Under the pieces are notes generated by a model. It saw nothing but the letters and a program-made list of their open reading frames with translations, made no database searches and was not told where the DNA came from. Both the position numbers and the translations under genes were made by a program. Of a stretch of DNA of 61,204 nt, positions 42,274 through 50,134 are shown one piece after another. The stretch comes from DASZHA01 sp035938265 (GTDB lineage: Bacteria > Chloroflexota > Dormibacteria > DASZGP01): contig DASZHA010000040.1 of NCBI GenBank assembly GCA_035938265.1, positions 1 to 61,204 of the forward strand. The letters run 5' to 3'. The stretch's first letter is position 1, and each line of letters begins with the position of its first letter.

Positions 42274-43431
42274 CTAGAGAACCTCCTCGTCGACCGCCGC
42301 GGGCGGCTCCACCGCGGCGGCAATCAGGTCCGCGATCTCGGCCGCCGCCGCCGGTCGCCCCACTGTCTCGGCGTGGCCCTGCATCCGCTCGAACTCATCG
42401 CGGTCCTCCACCAGGGCGTGCCGGACCAGCGACACCAGCTTGCTGACCCGGCGCGCGTAGTGGCCGACGCCCTGCTCCAGGACGAAATGGACGTTGCCCT
42501 CCTCCTGTCCGGGGACGAAGTACGTGAGGAAGATTGGAAGCCCGGTGATGAGCGCCTCGGCGATGGTGCCGGGCCCCGCCTTGGTGACGATCGCGTCCGA
42601 GGCCTGCATCAGCTCGGGCATGTTCTCGACGAAGCCAAAGACGTGCACCGGCCCGTGGTACTGCCGCGCCGCCAGCCGGGCGCGGAGCTTCTCGTTGCGG
42701 CCGCAGACCACCAACAGCTGCAGCCCAAGCCCGGCGGCGTCGAGCGCCTTGGCCTGCGCCGCCAGCCGGCCGGCCCCCTCGCCGCCGGCCACCAGCAGCA
42801 GCGTCGGCTGGTCGCTGAAGCCAAGACGGGCGCGCAGGTCGCGCTTGGCCTGGCCGTGCAGCGGACCGGTGAAGCGCGGGTCGACCGGCAGCCCGACCAC
42901 GTGGACCTTGCGGGCGTCAAGGCCCTTTTTGACGCAATAGCGGCGCGCCTCGCGCGAGGGCACCACCACCACGTCGGCCTTCTTCGACATCCAGAAGCGG
43001 TGAAAGTCGCTCATGTCGGTGATCACCGTGATGAAGGGCACGTCGAGGCCGAGCTTCTCGATCGCTTCGACGACGAGGTGGTTGGTCAGGGGGTGGAAGG
43101 AAACCACGCCGGCAGGGCGCCGGTCGCTGAGGTTCCGGCGGATCCCCGGCCGGAACTGGTTGCCGAGGACACGGATGGCGGCCCGCGTCATCGCCCGGTT
43201 GTCGGTGCCGTGGAAGATCATCCCGTAAGTCCGCGGCATGTGCTTGATCAGCCAGTTGTAGCGATACACCAGCCAGCTGAGGAAGGGCCTGCTGCCCTCG
43301 ACGAAAGGGTCCAGCAGCTGGATGTCGAAGCGCCCGGGATACTCGGTTTCCATCGCCCGCTGCACAGCGGTGGCGGATGCCCGATGTCCCGCGCCCTGGT
43401 CTGAAAAGAGGAACAAAATCCTGGCCGGCAT
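42274..43431 (-). CDS. MGDG synthase/GT28-like processive glycosyltransferase
   Basis: A 385-residue protein. The N-terminal signature ILFLFSDQGAGHRASATAVQ is that of MGDG synthases and YpfP-type diacylglycerol glycosyltransferases. SFHPLTNHLVVEAIEKLGLD, VPFITVITDMSDFHRFWM, VVGLPVDPRF and the donor-binding TKAGPGTIAEALITGLPIFL follow. Likely it adds glucose or galactose to diacylglycerol or a related membrane lipid at the cytoplasmic face. It is divergent from the FemAB-like gene by 26 bp. Lipid and sugar cannot be read. Confidence 0.9.
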   Translation of the reverse strand: MPARILFLFSDQGAGHRASATAVQRAMETEYPGRFDIQLLDPFVEGSRPFLSWLVYRYNWLIKHMPRTYGMIFHGTDNRAMTRAAIRVLGNQFRPGIRRNLSDRRPAGVVSFHPLTNHLVVEAIEKLGLDVPFITVITDMSDFHRFWMSKKADVVVVPSREARRYCVKKGLDARKVHVVGLPVDPRFTGPLHGQAKRDLRARLGFSDQPTLLLVAGGEGAGRLAAQAKALDAAGLGLQLLVVCGRNEKLRARLAARQYHGPVHVFGFVENMPELMQASDAIVTKAGPGTIAEALITGLPIFLTYFVPGQEEGNVHFVLEQGVGHYARRVSKLVSLVRHALVEDRDEFERMQGHAETVGRPAAAAEIADLIAAAVEPPAAVDEEVL

Positions 43432-43457
43432 TTGTGCCCGTCATACGATACTTGGGC

Positions 43458-44504
43458 ATGTCAGCCACCGCCGATCGGTCGCGCCCTAACCCGAATGGGG
43501 CGCTCGAGGTTGAGGGCTACTCCACCGCCGACGCCTTTGTCAGCCTCCGCGACGAGTGGATCGACCTGGAGAAGCGTGCCTCCACCGACAACCTCTTCCT
43601 CACCTACATGTGGCAGCACTCCTGGTGGCAGGACCTCGGCGACCGCGACGGTCGCGTCCTGGACCTGGTTGCCTTCCGTGACGCGGGGCGGCTGGTTGGG
43701 ATCGCGCCGACCTACCAGGAACAGGCCGGCGGCTTTACCCTGGTGCGGTTTGGTGGCGGCCTCGAGGTCACCGACTACCTCGGTTTCATGGTCGAGCCCG
43801 CTTACGAGAAAGCCGCCGGCCGAGCCTTCCTGGAGCGATGTCTGACGCGGCCGGGGTTGGTGCTCGACCTCCACTACCTGCGCAGCGATGGGGTGACGCT
43901 GAAGGCGATCATCCAGGCCGCTGCCGACCTCGACCGTCGCTTCTCGGTCGAGGAGGAGGAGGTCAGCCCCCGGATCGAGCTGCCCTCGACCTGGGACGAG
44001 TACCTGGCCCGGTTGGGCAAGAAGCACCGGCACGAGCTGCGGCGCAAGCGGCGGCGCCTGGAGGACGCCGGCGGCTGGACCATCACCGAGACCAGCCAGG
44101 CCACCCTGGCCAACGACCTGGAGGTCTTCTTCGACGTCCACGCCAAGAGCATGCGAGAGAAGGCGGACTTCATGACCGAGGACATCAAGACCTTCTTCCG
44201 ACACATCTGCGGCCACCTGGAGGAGGAGGGATGGCTGTCGCTGCGCACCCTGGTCCACGAGGGCCGGCCGCTGGCCGCGGTCCTAGGTTTCGTCTACCGC
44301 GGCACCCTGCTGCTCTACAACTCCGGCTATGACCCGGAATACAACCAGCTGGCCCCAGGGTTCGTACTCATGACAGAGGAGATCCGTCTCACCATCGAGG
44401 CAGGTCTTAACGAGGTCGACTTCCTACGAGGCAATGAAAAGTACAAATACGACCTGGGCGCCACGGATCGGCCCCTGGTCCACCTGACGGTGGAGCTGTC
44501 ATGA
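43458..44504 (+). CDS. FemAB/GNAT-fold acyltransferase (CelD/BioF2-like)
   Basis: A 348-residue protein from ATG 43458; earlier starts would run into the divergent gene. The C-terminal GNAT-type fold reads YLARLGKKHRHELRRKRRRL, FFDVHAKSMREKADFMTED, GRPLAAVLGFVYRGTLLLYN, SGYDPEYNQLAPGFVLMTEE and EVDFLRGNEKYKYDLGATDR, the signature of the BioF2/CelD group related to FemAB aminoacyl transferases. Such proteins transfer acyl or aminoacyl groups to sugars or peptides in envelope polymers. The stop overlaps the GT4 start by 4 bp, so the two act in one pathway. Substrate unknown. Confidence 0.85.
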   Translation: MSATADRSRPNPNGALEVEGYSTADAFVSLRDEWIDLEKRASTDNLFLTYMWQHSWWQDLGDRDGRVLDLVAFRDAGRLVGIAPTYQEQAGGFTLVRFGGGLEVTDYLGFMVEPAYEKAAGRAFLERCLTRPGLVLDLHYLRSDGVTLKAIIQAAADLDRRFSVEEEEVSPRIELPSTWDEYLARLGKKHRHELRRKRRRLEDAGGWTITETSQATLANDLEVFFDVHAKSMREKADFMTEDIKTFFRHICGHLEEEGWLSLRTLVHEGRPLAAVLGFVYRGTLLLYNSGYDPEYNQLAPGFVLMTEEIRLTIEAGLNEVDFLRGNEKYKYDLGATDRPLVHLTVELS

Positions 44505-45784
44505 GCGACCAGCGCCCGGTGGCGGTGATAACGGCGCACGCGTGCCCCTTCTCGGAGATCGGCGGCGCCGAGAACGGCGGTATGAGCATCTATGTCCGCG
44601 AGGTCACCGCGCGCCTCGCCAAGCGGGGTGTGCCCAGCGTCATCTTCACTCGTAAGGAGGACAGCGGGGCGCTGGCCCACGTCGACCTACCCGACAGCTG
44701 TCACCTGGTCCACGTTGCCGCCGGGCCGGAGGCGCCCATCAGCAAGAACGCGCTCTTCTACCACATGCCCGACTTCTACCGTGGCGTGGCGGCCTGGGCG
44801 CGGGATAACGAGGTCTACTTCCGCCTCGTCCACAGCCACTACTGGATCAGCGGCTGGGCCGGCCGCCGGCTCAGCGGGCTCTGGGGCGTGCCCTGGCTCC
44901 ACCAGGCCCACACCCTCGCCCGAGTCAAGGACCGCGACCGCCCCGTGGGCGCGACGCAGGAGCCAGACCAGCGGGTGGCGGTGGAGCTGGAGACCGTGCG
45001 CGGCTGCAACCGCCTGGTGGCCCCGACCCAGGTGGAGGTGGAGGACCTCGCCTACCTCTACGGGGCCGACCGGGACTGCATCTCGGTGGTGCCCCTCGGC
45101 GTCGACACCGAAGTCTTCCGCGACGTTGACCCCGGCGACCTTCGCGCCCGGCTCGGCATCCGCCCCGACGAGAAGGTGATCCTCTTCACCGGGCGGCTGG
45201 AGCGGCTCAAGGGCGTTGACACCCTGGTCCACGCGCTCGCCGACATGCTGGCCCGCCGGTCTGCGACCGATATACGTCTCCTGGTCTTGGGCGAAGACAG
45301 CGGTAACGGGCTGGTGGAGGCCGCCGCATATGGCGGCGAGCGCGGCCGCCTGACGGCGCTGGCCCAGGAGCTCGGCGTCGCCGAGCAGGTCACGTTTGCC
45401 GGCAAGGTGCCACACCACATGCTGCCCCGGTACTACAGCCTGGCGGACGTCACCGCTCTGCCATCGCACAGCGAGTCGTTCGGCCTGGTGGCGATCGAGT
45501 CGCAGGCGTGCCGGACCCCAGTGGTGGCGTCGCGTGTCGGCGGGCTGCGACAGCTGGTGATCGACGGCGTCAGCGGCATCACCGTCGCCGGCCACGACGC
45601 CGCCGTTTACGCGGATGCCCTGACCCGCATCATCGATGACCCCGAGCTGGCCCGCTCCATGGGCGACGCTGGCCGTACGGTGGCTGAGGCGTACTCATGG
45701 GAGGCCACCGCCGACCGTCTGCTGGCGGTCTACGAGGACACCGAGGCCTACTACCAGCGGGCGGCGACAGCGCTCCTGGGCTGA
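44501..45784 (+). CDS. Glycosyltransferase family 4 (MshA/sucrose-phosphate synthase-like)
   Basis: A 427-residue GT-B enzyme. The N-terminus ITAHACPFSEIGGAENGGMS with IYVREVTARLAKRGVPSVIF is like MshA (inositol-phosphate GlcNAc transferase) and related GT4 enzymes. LVHSHYWISGWAGRRLS, the donor-domain start VILFTGRLERLKGVDTLVHA and E-x7-E as ESFGLVAIE (325-333) follow. Full length. Coupled to the FemAB-like gene by ATGA. Mycothiol synthesis is possible but no mshB-D genes are near, so a glycolipid or glycan role is equally likely. Confidence 0.88.
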   Translation: MSDQRPVAVITAHACPFSEIGGAENGGMSIYVREVTARLAKRGVPSVIFTRKEDSGALAHVDLPDSCHLVHVAAGPEAPISKNALFYHMPDFYRGVAAWARDNEVYFRLVHSHYWISGWAGRRLSGLWGVPWLHQAHTLARVKDRDRPVGATQEPDQRVAVELETVRGCNRLVAPTQVEVEDLAYLYGADRDCISVVPLGVDTEVFRDVDPGDLRARLGIRPDEKVILFTGRLERLKGVDTLVHALADMLARRSATDIRLLVLGEDSGNGLVEAAAYGGERGRLTALAQELGVAEQVTFAGKVPHHMLPRYYSLADVTALPSHSESFGLVAIESQACRTPVVASRVGGLRQLVIDGVSGITVAGHDAAVYADALTRIIDDPELARSMGDAGRTVAEAYSWEATADRLLAVYEDTEAYYQRAATALLG

Positions 45785-45832
45785 CCCCGGCGGGCTGCTC
45801 CCGCCCGCAAGGTGGCTGTTACGCTCTGCCTG

Positions 45833-46558
45833 ATGCCAAGACCCAACGCGATCTGCTTCGACATGGGCTACACCCTGTTGCAGCACGCGCCGACCGGGCC
45901 TGACCTCTACCTCCGAATCCTGGCCCAGCACGGCCACACCGTGACGGCGGCGGAGCTCGACGCCGCGGTGCGGCCGGCGCGCGATTTCTACATCAGGGCG
46001 ACCCGTGAGGGCCGGCCGTTCGAGTCCTCGATGGAGCTCGCCATCGAGTTCTGGGAGGAGTACAACGGCATCGTCCTGGAGCGCCTCGGCCTGCCCATCG
46101 ATATCCATGGCAGCCTCGGGAAGAAGATCTACACCGCGGCCTGGAGCCCGGCGTCGTGGCGGCTTTTTCCTGACGTCATCCCGACCCTCGACGAGCTCCG
46201 CCACCAGGGGATCCGCATGGCCGTCATCTCGAACTTCGTCGACACCCTGGACGCGGTCTGCGTCAGCCACGGTCTGAGCCAGTACTTCGACGTCATCCTG
46301 CCCTCGGTGCAGGCAGGGACGATGAAGCCTGACCCGGAGATCTTTGGCATCGCCCTCCGCCGCCTGGGTGTGGAGGCGGAGGAGGCGTGGCACGTCGGCG
46401 ACAACTACTGGGCCGACATCCTCGGCGCCCGTGCCGCCGGCCTTACCGCCGTGCTCGTCGACCGCGAGCGAGCCGTGCCCCACCCCGACGGCCCGGTGGT
46501 GCACTCGCTGGACCAGCTGGTGGGGCTGCTGGCGGAGGCGGAGGAGGAGGCGGCATGA
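45833..46558 (+). CDS. HAD superfamily hydrolase-like protein with altered motif I
   Basis: A 241-residue protein from ATG 45833 (GTG 45812 is possible). Motif I is ICFDMGYTLLQ: the nucleophile D10 is present but the second acid of DxD is glycine (G12). Motif II is VISNFVDTLD, motif III GTMKPDPEIFGIAL and motif IV HVGDNYWADILGARAAG, with the capping insert between I and II. The DxG form occurs in some HAD subgroups and means ordinary phosphatase activity cannot be assumed. It overlaps the NlpC/P60 gene by 4 bp. Confidence 0.87.
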   Translation: MPRPNAICFDMGYTLLQHAPTGPDLYLRILAQHGHTVTAAELDAAVRPARDFYIRATREGRPFESSMELAIEFWEEYNGIVLERLGLPIDIHGSLGKKIYTAAWSPASWRLFPDVIPTLDELRHQGIRMAVISNFVDTLDAVCVSHGLSQYFDVILPSVQAGTMKPDPEIFGIALRRLGVEAEEAWHVGDNYWADILGARAAGLTAVLVDRERAVPHPDGPVVHSLDQLVGLLAEAEEEAA

Positions 46559-47463
46559 CCGCCAGCACCACCGCGCTGGCGGCCGACGTGGCCGAGTACA
46601 TCGAGAGCCAGGCCTCGATGCCGCTGCGGCTGGTGGACGTCGGGGTTGAGCACCAGGGCAGCGTCCCCGTTGTCCGTGGCACCGTGCTGACCCCGGGGCA
46701 GGGCGCCGCGCTGCGGAAGATCGCGGAGCGCCACGCAGCCGGCCTCGATATCCAGGTCATCGGCGACCCGGTGGCGCGCCTGGAGCAGGCCTGGCTGAAG
46801 CTCAGCGGAGCAAGTCTGGAGGTGTGGCGGGACCCTGGTTCCATGGGCCAGGACCAGGCCCGGGCCACCGAATACCTCGCCATCGACGGGGCGCTGCGGC
46901 TCCTGGGGCGGCTGCCGGGGGCGATGCTGGTCCAGGGCCCGGACCTGACCATCGGCTGGATCGATGAGGCGGGCGTCGTCACCGCCGAGGCAGATGCCTC
47001 GCGCGCGGACTGGGAGCACCGGGTGCGCGCCGCCCCCGGCCACGCAATCGACCCCGACCCCGCCATCCAACGCCCGGACGCCGAGGTCCTCGGCCACCTC
47101 CTCGCCGCCGGCCGCGAGGCGCTGGACACACCGTACCGCTGGGGCGGGACCACCGCTGCCGGCTACGACTGCTCGGGCCTGGTGCAGCGCCTGTTCTCGC
47201 TGACCACCGGGATCCTCCTGCCCAAGCACACGGGCGACCAGCGCCACGTCGGGGCCCGCGTGGTCGACGGCGAGCGCCGGGCCGGCGACCTCCTCTTCGC
47301 CACCCCCATCGGGCAGAAGGTGGGACACGTCATGCTCGTCACGTCGCCGGATTCACTGCTGCACGCCTGCCGCACCGAGCAGCGGGTCATCGAGGAGCGC
47401 CTCGAGGACAACGCCAAGCGATACCAACACCAGGGGTACCGGCGGCCGGTGCAGCTGCCCTGA
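46555..47463 (+). CDS. NlpC/P60 family cysteine peptidase without signal peptide
   Basis: A 302-residue protein. The C-terminal catalytic domain has YRWGGTTAAGYDCSGLVQRL with the nucleophile C206, H258 in QKVGHVMLV and H270 in LLHACRT. The N-terminal 190 residues form two SH3-like or other beta modules (for example VPVVRGTVLTPGQGAALRKI). No signal peptide or membrane helix is visible, so unlike secreted wall hydrolases it should be cytoplasmic. This fits a role in recycling or trimming peptides such as gamma-D-Glu-diamino acid links. Its stop overlaps the CTG proposed as start of the MurD-like gene. Confidence 0.88.
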   Translation: MTASTTALAADVAEYIESQASMPLRLVDVGVEHQGSVPVVRGTVLTPGQGAALRKIAERHAAGLDIQVIGDPVARLEQAWLKLSGASLEVWRDPGSMGQDQARATEYLAIDGALRLLGRLPGAMLVQGPDLTIGWIDEAGVVTAEADASRADWEHRVRAAPGHAIDPDPAIQRPDAEVLGHLLAAGREALDTPYRWGGTTAAGYDCSGLVQRLFSLTTGILLPKHTGDQRHVGARVVDGERRAGDLLFATPIGQKVGHVMLVTSPDSLLHACRTEQRVIEERLEDNAKRYQHQGYRRPVQLP

Positions 47464-49004
47464 AACCAATAGGCCAGCGGATCGGGTCGTGGGACGACCT
47501 TGCAGCGCTGAGACAGGGCTCGGTACACGTTGTCGGCGCCGGGAGCGTAGAGGGCGCCCACCTCCTCCTCTTCCTCCTCGACCACGGCTTCACCAATCTG
47601 GTCGGCCACGACTTCGCCGCCGCCGCTGATTTCGACCGCGCCTTCAACCGCGTCCACGTCGGCTGGCCCAAGGACGAGCGGGCGGCGATGCTGGCGCGGC
47701 TGCACGCCTCGGTCGACCTGCGCTTCCAGGACCGCTACCTCGACGGCATCGAGGACGCCGGCGCCATCGCAGTCACCCAGGGGTGGTACCTGTACGACGC
47801 CAACCGAGTTCTGCTGGAGTCAGAGGCGCTGCAGTCGCGCTTCTTCAGCCTGGTGCAGCTCTACCTGGCGCTGGCGCCGGGCACTGTGGTCGGCGTCACC
47901 GGCAGCCTGGGCAAGTCGACCACCACCCACCTGCTGGGCGAGATGCTGGTTGCCGGCGGGCGCGACGTTATATTCGCCGGCAACGATCGCCACGGACAGC
48001 AGGCGTTGGGGCGGCTGGAGACCGCCGGTGCCGGCAGCATCCTGCTCCTGGAGATCAGCAACCGCCACCTGAAGGCGCTGGACCGCAGCCCCGACGTCGC
48101 GGTGGTGACCAACGTCTTTCCCAACCACCTGGACGAGCACGGCGGCTGGGATGGGTACCTCGAGGCCAAGACGGGGCTGGTGCGCCGCCAGTCGCCGGGC
48201 GACATCGCCGTGCTCAACGCCGACCTCGCCGTCACCCGCGCCATGGTCGGCGCCACCACCGCAGAGGTGTTCTGGTTCGGCCAGACCACGGGCGACCGGG
48301 GCGAGCGTGGCATCCGCGTGGAGCCCAGCCGCCTGGTCGACATCGGGATGGGCGGCTTCCAGCTGGCGACACAGGACATCCCGCTGGCCGGACGGCACAA
48401 CATGGAGAACGTGGCCGCCGCGGCCACGGCGGCGCTGGCGATGGGGGTGCCGCCGCGCCCCATCCACGACGCCGTGCGCCGCTTCCGCGGGCTCAAGCAC
48501 CGGATCCAGTTTGTCTGGGACTCAGACGGCGTGCGCTTCTACGACGACCTCAACAGCACCACGCCCACCGCCACCGAGGCCGCCCTGCGCACCCTGGGCG
48601 ACGGCGTGGTCTGGATCTTCGGCGGCGATGACAAAGGGCTGGATGCCTCGAGCCTGGCCGCGGCGGCACGCTACGCCGTCAAAATCGGCCTGGCGCTGCC
48701 GGGCGCCGGAACCGACCGCATCATGGCGCAGCTGCAGGCCGAGGGCGTTGCCGTCGAGGCCGTGCCCGACCTCCCCTTCGCCGTGGATCGCGCCGTTGCG
48801 CTGGCCGCGGCGGGCGACAAGGTCCTGCTCTCGCCCGCCTGTCCCGGCTTCTTCTCCCTCTACTACGTGGGGACCTCGGACGACGTCGGCTTCAAGAAGC
48901 TGGTGCGTGCGGCAACGCTTGGTGGGGGAGTCCGAGACCAGGAAACGGCGCCCGCCGAGGCGGTGGAGCCTACTTCTCCTCCTGCTCGTAAACCTCGACG
49001 GTGA
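47460..49004 (+). CDS. MurD-like Mur ligase family protein (probable CTG start)
   Basis: Translation shows a MurD-type N-terminal Rossmann domain (SVHVVGAGSVEGAHLLLFLL, about 21-40) upstream of the first ATG (47688). No ATG, GTG or TTG precedes it in frame; CTG 47460 overlaps the NlpC/P60 stop as CTGA, the same geometry as neighbouring ATGA couplings, and gives 514 residues. The central ATPase loop is VVGVTGSLGKSTTTHLLGEM (Walker A about 147-155), the lysine carbamylation site is in GYLEAKTGLV, and the C-terminal domain has LSPACPGFFSLYYVG. The MurD motif DSKATN is replaced by DLNSTTP, so the substrate probably differs from UDP-MurNAc-Ala. It is likely a paralogous amide ligase. Confidence 0.85.
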   Translation: MKPIGQRIGSWDDLAALRQGSVHVVGAGSVEGAHLLLFLLDHGFTNLVGHDFAAAADFDRAFNRVHVGWPKDERAAMLARLHASVDLRFQDRYLDGIEDAGAIAVTQGWYLYDANRVLLESEALQSRFFSLVQLYLALAPGTVVGVTGSLGKSTTTHLLGEMLVAGGRDVIFAGNDRHGQQALGRLETAGAGSILLLEISNRHLKALDRSPDVAVVTNVFPNHLDEHGGWDGYLEAKTGLVRRQSPGDIAVLNADLAVTRAMVGATTAEVFWFGQTTGDRGERGIRVEPSRLVDIGMGGFQLATQDIPLAGRHNMENVAAAATAALAMGVPPRPIHDAVRRFRGLKHRIQFVWDSDGVRFYDDLNSTTPTATEAALRTLGDGVVWIFGGDDKGLDASSLAAAARYAVKIGLALPGAGTDRIMAQLQAEGVAVEAVPDLPFAVDRAVALAAAGDKVLLSPACPGFFSLYYVGTSDDVGFKKLVRAATLGGGVRDQETAPAEAVEPTSPPARKPRR

Positions 49005-49119
49005 TCGGGTCCGTGCTGATCACCTCGAGGTCGGCGCCGCATCCCGCGCACACCAGGACCTCACCCAACCGGGGGTTGGGCTGGTCGATGGGCGCTCCGC
49101 ATTCGGGACAATTGGCCAT
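48970..49119 (-). CDS. LysW-like zinc-ribbon mini-protein
   Basis: A 49-residue protein read from ATG 49119. MANCPECGAPIDQPNPRLGE and VLVCAGCGADLEVISTDPIT carry two CxxC pairs (C4, C7, C24, C27) and the GE-x-V-x-C-x-x-CGA-x-LEV pattern of LysW, the amino-group carrier protein of lysine/arginine synthesis. True LysW ends in EDWGE, whose last glutamate is the attachment point; here the end is VEVYEQEEK, so classical carrier use is uncertain. It lies antisense, overlapping the 3' end of the MurD-like gene by 35 bp and diverging from the PLP enzyme by 24-27 bp. A rubredoxin-like zinc ribbon is the conservative alternative. Confidence 0.75.
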   Translation of the reverse strand: MANCPECGAPIDQPNPRLGEVLVCAGCGADLEVISTDPITVEVYEQEEK

Positions 49120-49146
49120 GTCCTTCGATCATAGCCAAGCACGGTG

Positions 49147-50124
49147 ATGCTCTCCCTGGGCGAGGGCGGCACCCCCCTCCGCCGCGAGAAGTGGCTCGCC
49201 GAGTGGGCCGGGGTCGAGACCGTCTGGGTCAAGCGCGAGGACCAGAACCCCACCGGTTCGCACAAGGACCGCGGAGCCAGGGCCCAGCTGGAGGCCTGCA
49301 TGGCGCGCGGCGACCGCGTCGCGGTGATTTCGTCGTCGGGCAACGCTGCCCTGGCGGCGGCGACCTACGGCCGTGCCGCCGGGGTCCAGGTGGTGGCGCT
49401 GATCTCGCCGATGACCGAGCCCGGCCGCGCCGCCGCCATCCGCGACGCCGGCGCCCGGGTGGTGGTCACCACCAAGCCGATCAACTACACCATCAGGCTG
49501 TCGCGGGTGTGCGGCTGGCCCGACCTGCGTCCCTCCCAGTCGCCCGAGGCGCTGGCCGGCTTCCGGACCCTGGGCGAGGAGCTGGCCGCCGAGCTGCCCG
49601 GCGAGGACATCGCCCTTTTTGGCTACGCCAGCAGCGGCACCACCTACCAGGCCGTCGGCGAGGCGCTGGCGGAGCGCGGCAGCCGGGTTGCCCTCCACCC
49701 GGTGCAGGCGGGGCTGGTCAACGGCCTGAGTGCCGCCTTCGACCGTCCCGGTGAGGGAAAGCGGAGCATCGTCGGCGACCTCGGCGTCAAGCACTCAAAC
49801 CGCACCGACGACGTCGTCCGGCTGGTCCGCGCCAGCGGTGGTGAGGCCTGGTGGGTCGGCGACAACGCCATCATCGAGGCCGGCCATTTCCTCGAGGAAC
49901 AGGGATACGCGCTGGCCCGCGAGTGCTGGGCGGCGCTGGCCGGGCTGGGGCTTGCGGCTGAGACCAATGGGATATCACAGGCGTGCCTGTTGCTCACCGG
50001 CCGCGCGGCGCCGGCGTCAGTGGATGATGCCCAGGCTGGGACCGCCATCGACGCGATCGGTTCGGTACCGCACCCGGCCACCGAGTTCCGCGAGGTCGTT
50101 GACCTCGTCGCCGACCTACGGTGA
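49147..50124 (+). CDS. Threonine-synthase-like PLP-dependent enzyme (fold type II)
   Basis: A 325-residue protein (ATG 49147; GTG 49144 directly precedes it). It opens LSLGEGGTPLRREKWLAEWA, has the PLP lysine in NPTGSHKDRGARAQLEA (K40), the phosphate-binding loop ISSSGNAALAAATYGRAAG, and a Gly/Ser loop GYASSGTTYQAVGEALA. These match threonine synthases and related beta-replacing or eliminating enzymes. Genomic context (ATP-grasp, MurD-like ligase, LysW-like protein) argues for a specialised role such as making a non-protein amino acid, although plain threonine synthase remains possible. The ATP-grasp gene follows after 10 bp. Confidence 0.87.
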   Translation: MLSLGEGGTPLRREKWLAEWAGVETVWVKREDQNPTGSHKDRGARAQLEACMARGDRVAVISSSGNAALAAATYGRAAGVQVVALISPMTEPGRAAAIRDAGARVVVTTKPINYTIRLSRVCGWPDLRPSQSPEALAGFRTLGEELAAELPGEDIALFGYASSGTTYQAVGEALAERGSRVALHPVQAGLVNGLSAAFDRPGEGKRSIVGDLGVKHSNRTDDVVRLVRASGGEAWWVGDNAIIEAGHFLEEQGYALARECWAALAGLGLAAETNGISQACLLLTGRAAPASVDDAQAGTAIDAIGSVPHPATEFREVVDLVADLR

Positions 50125-50134
50125 GGCTTCAGCC

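Noticed and set aside
44501..45784. Firm assignment of mshA (mycothiol synthesis)
   Set aside because: N-terminal similarity is clear but no mshB, mshC or mshD gene is nearby, so only a general GT4 call is supported.
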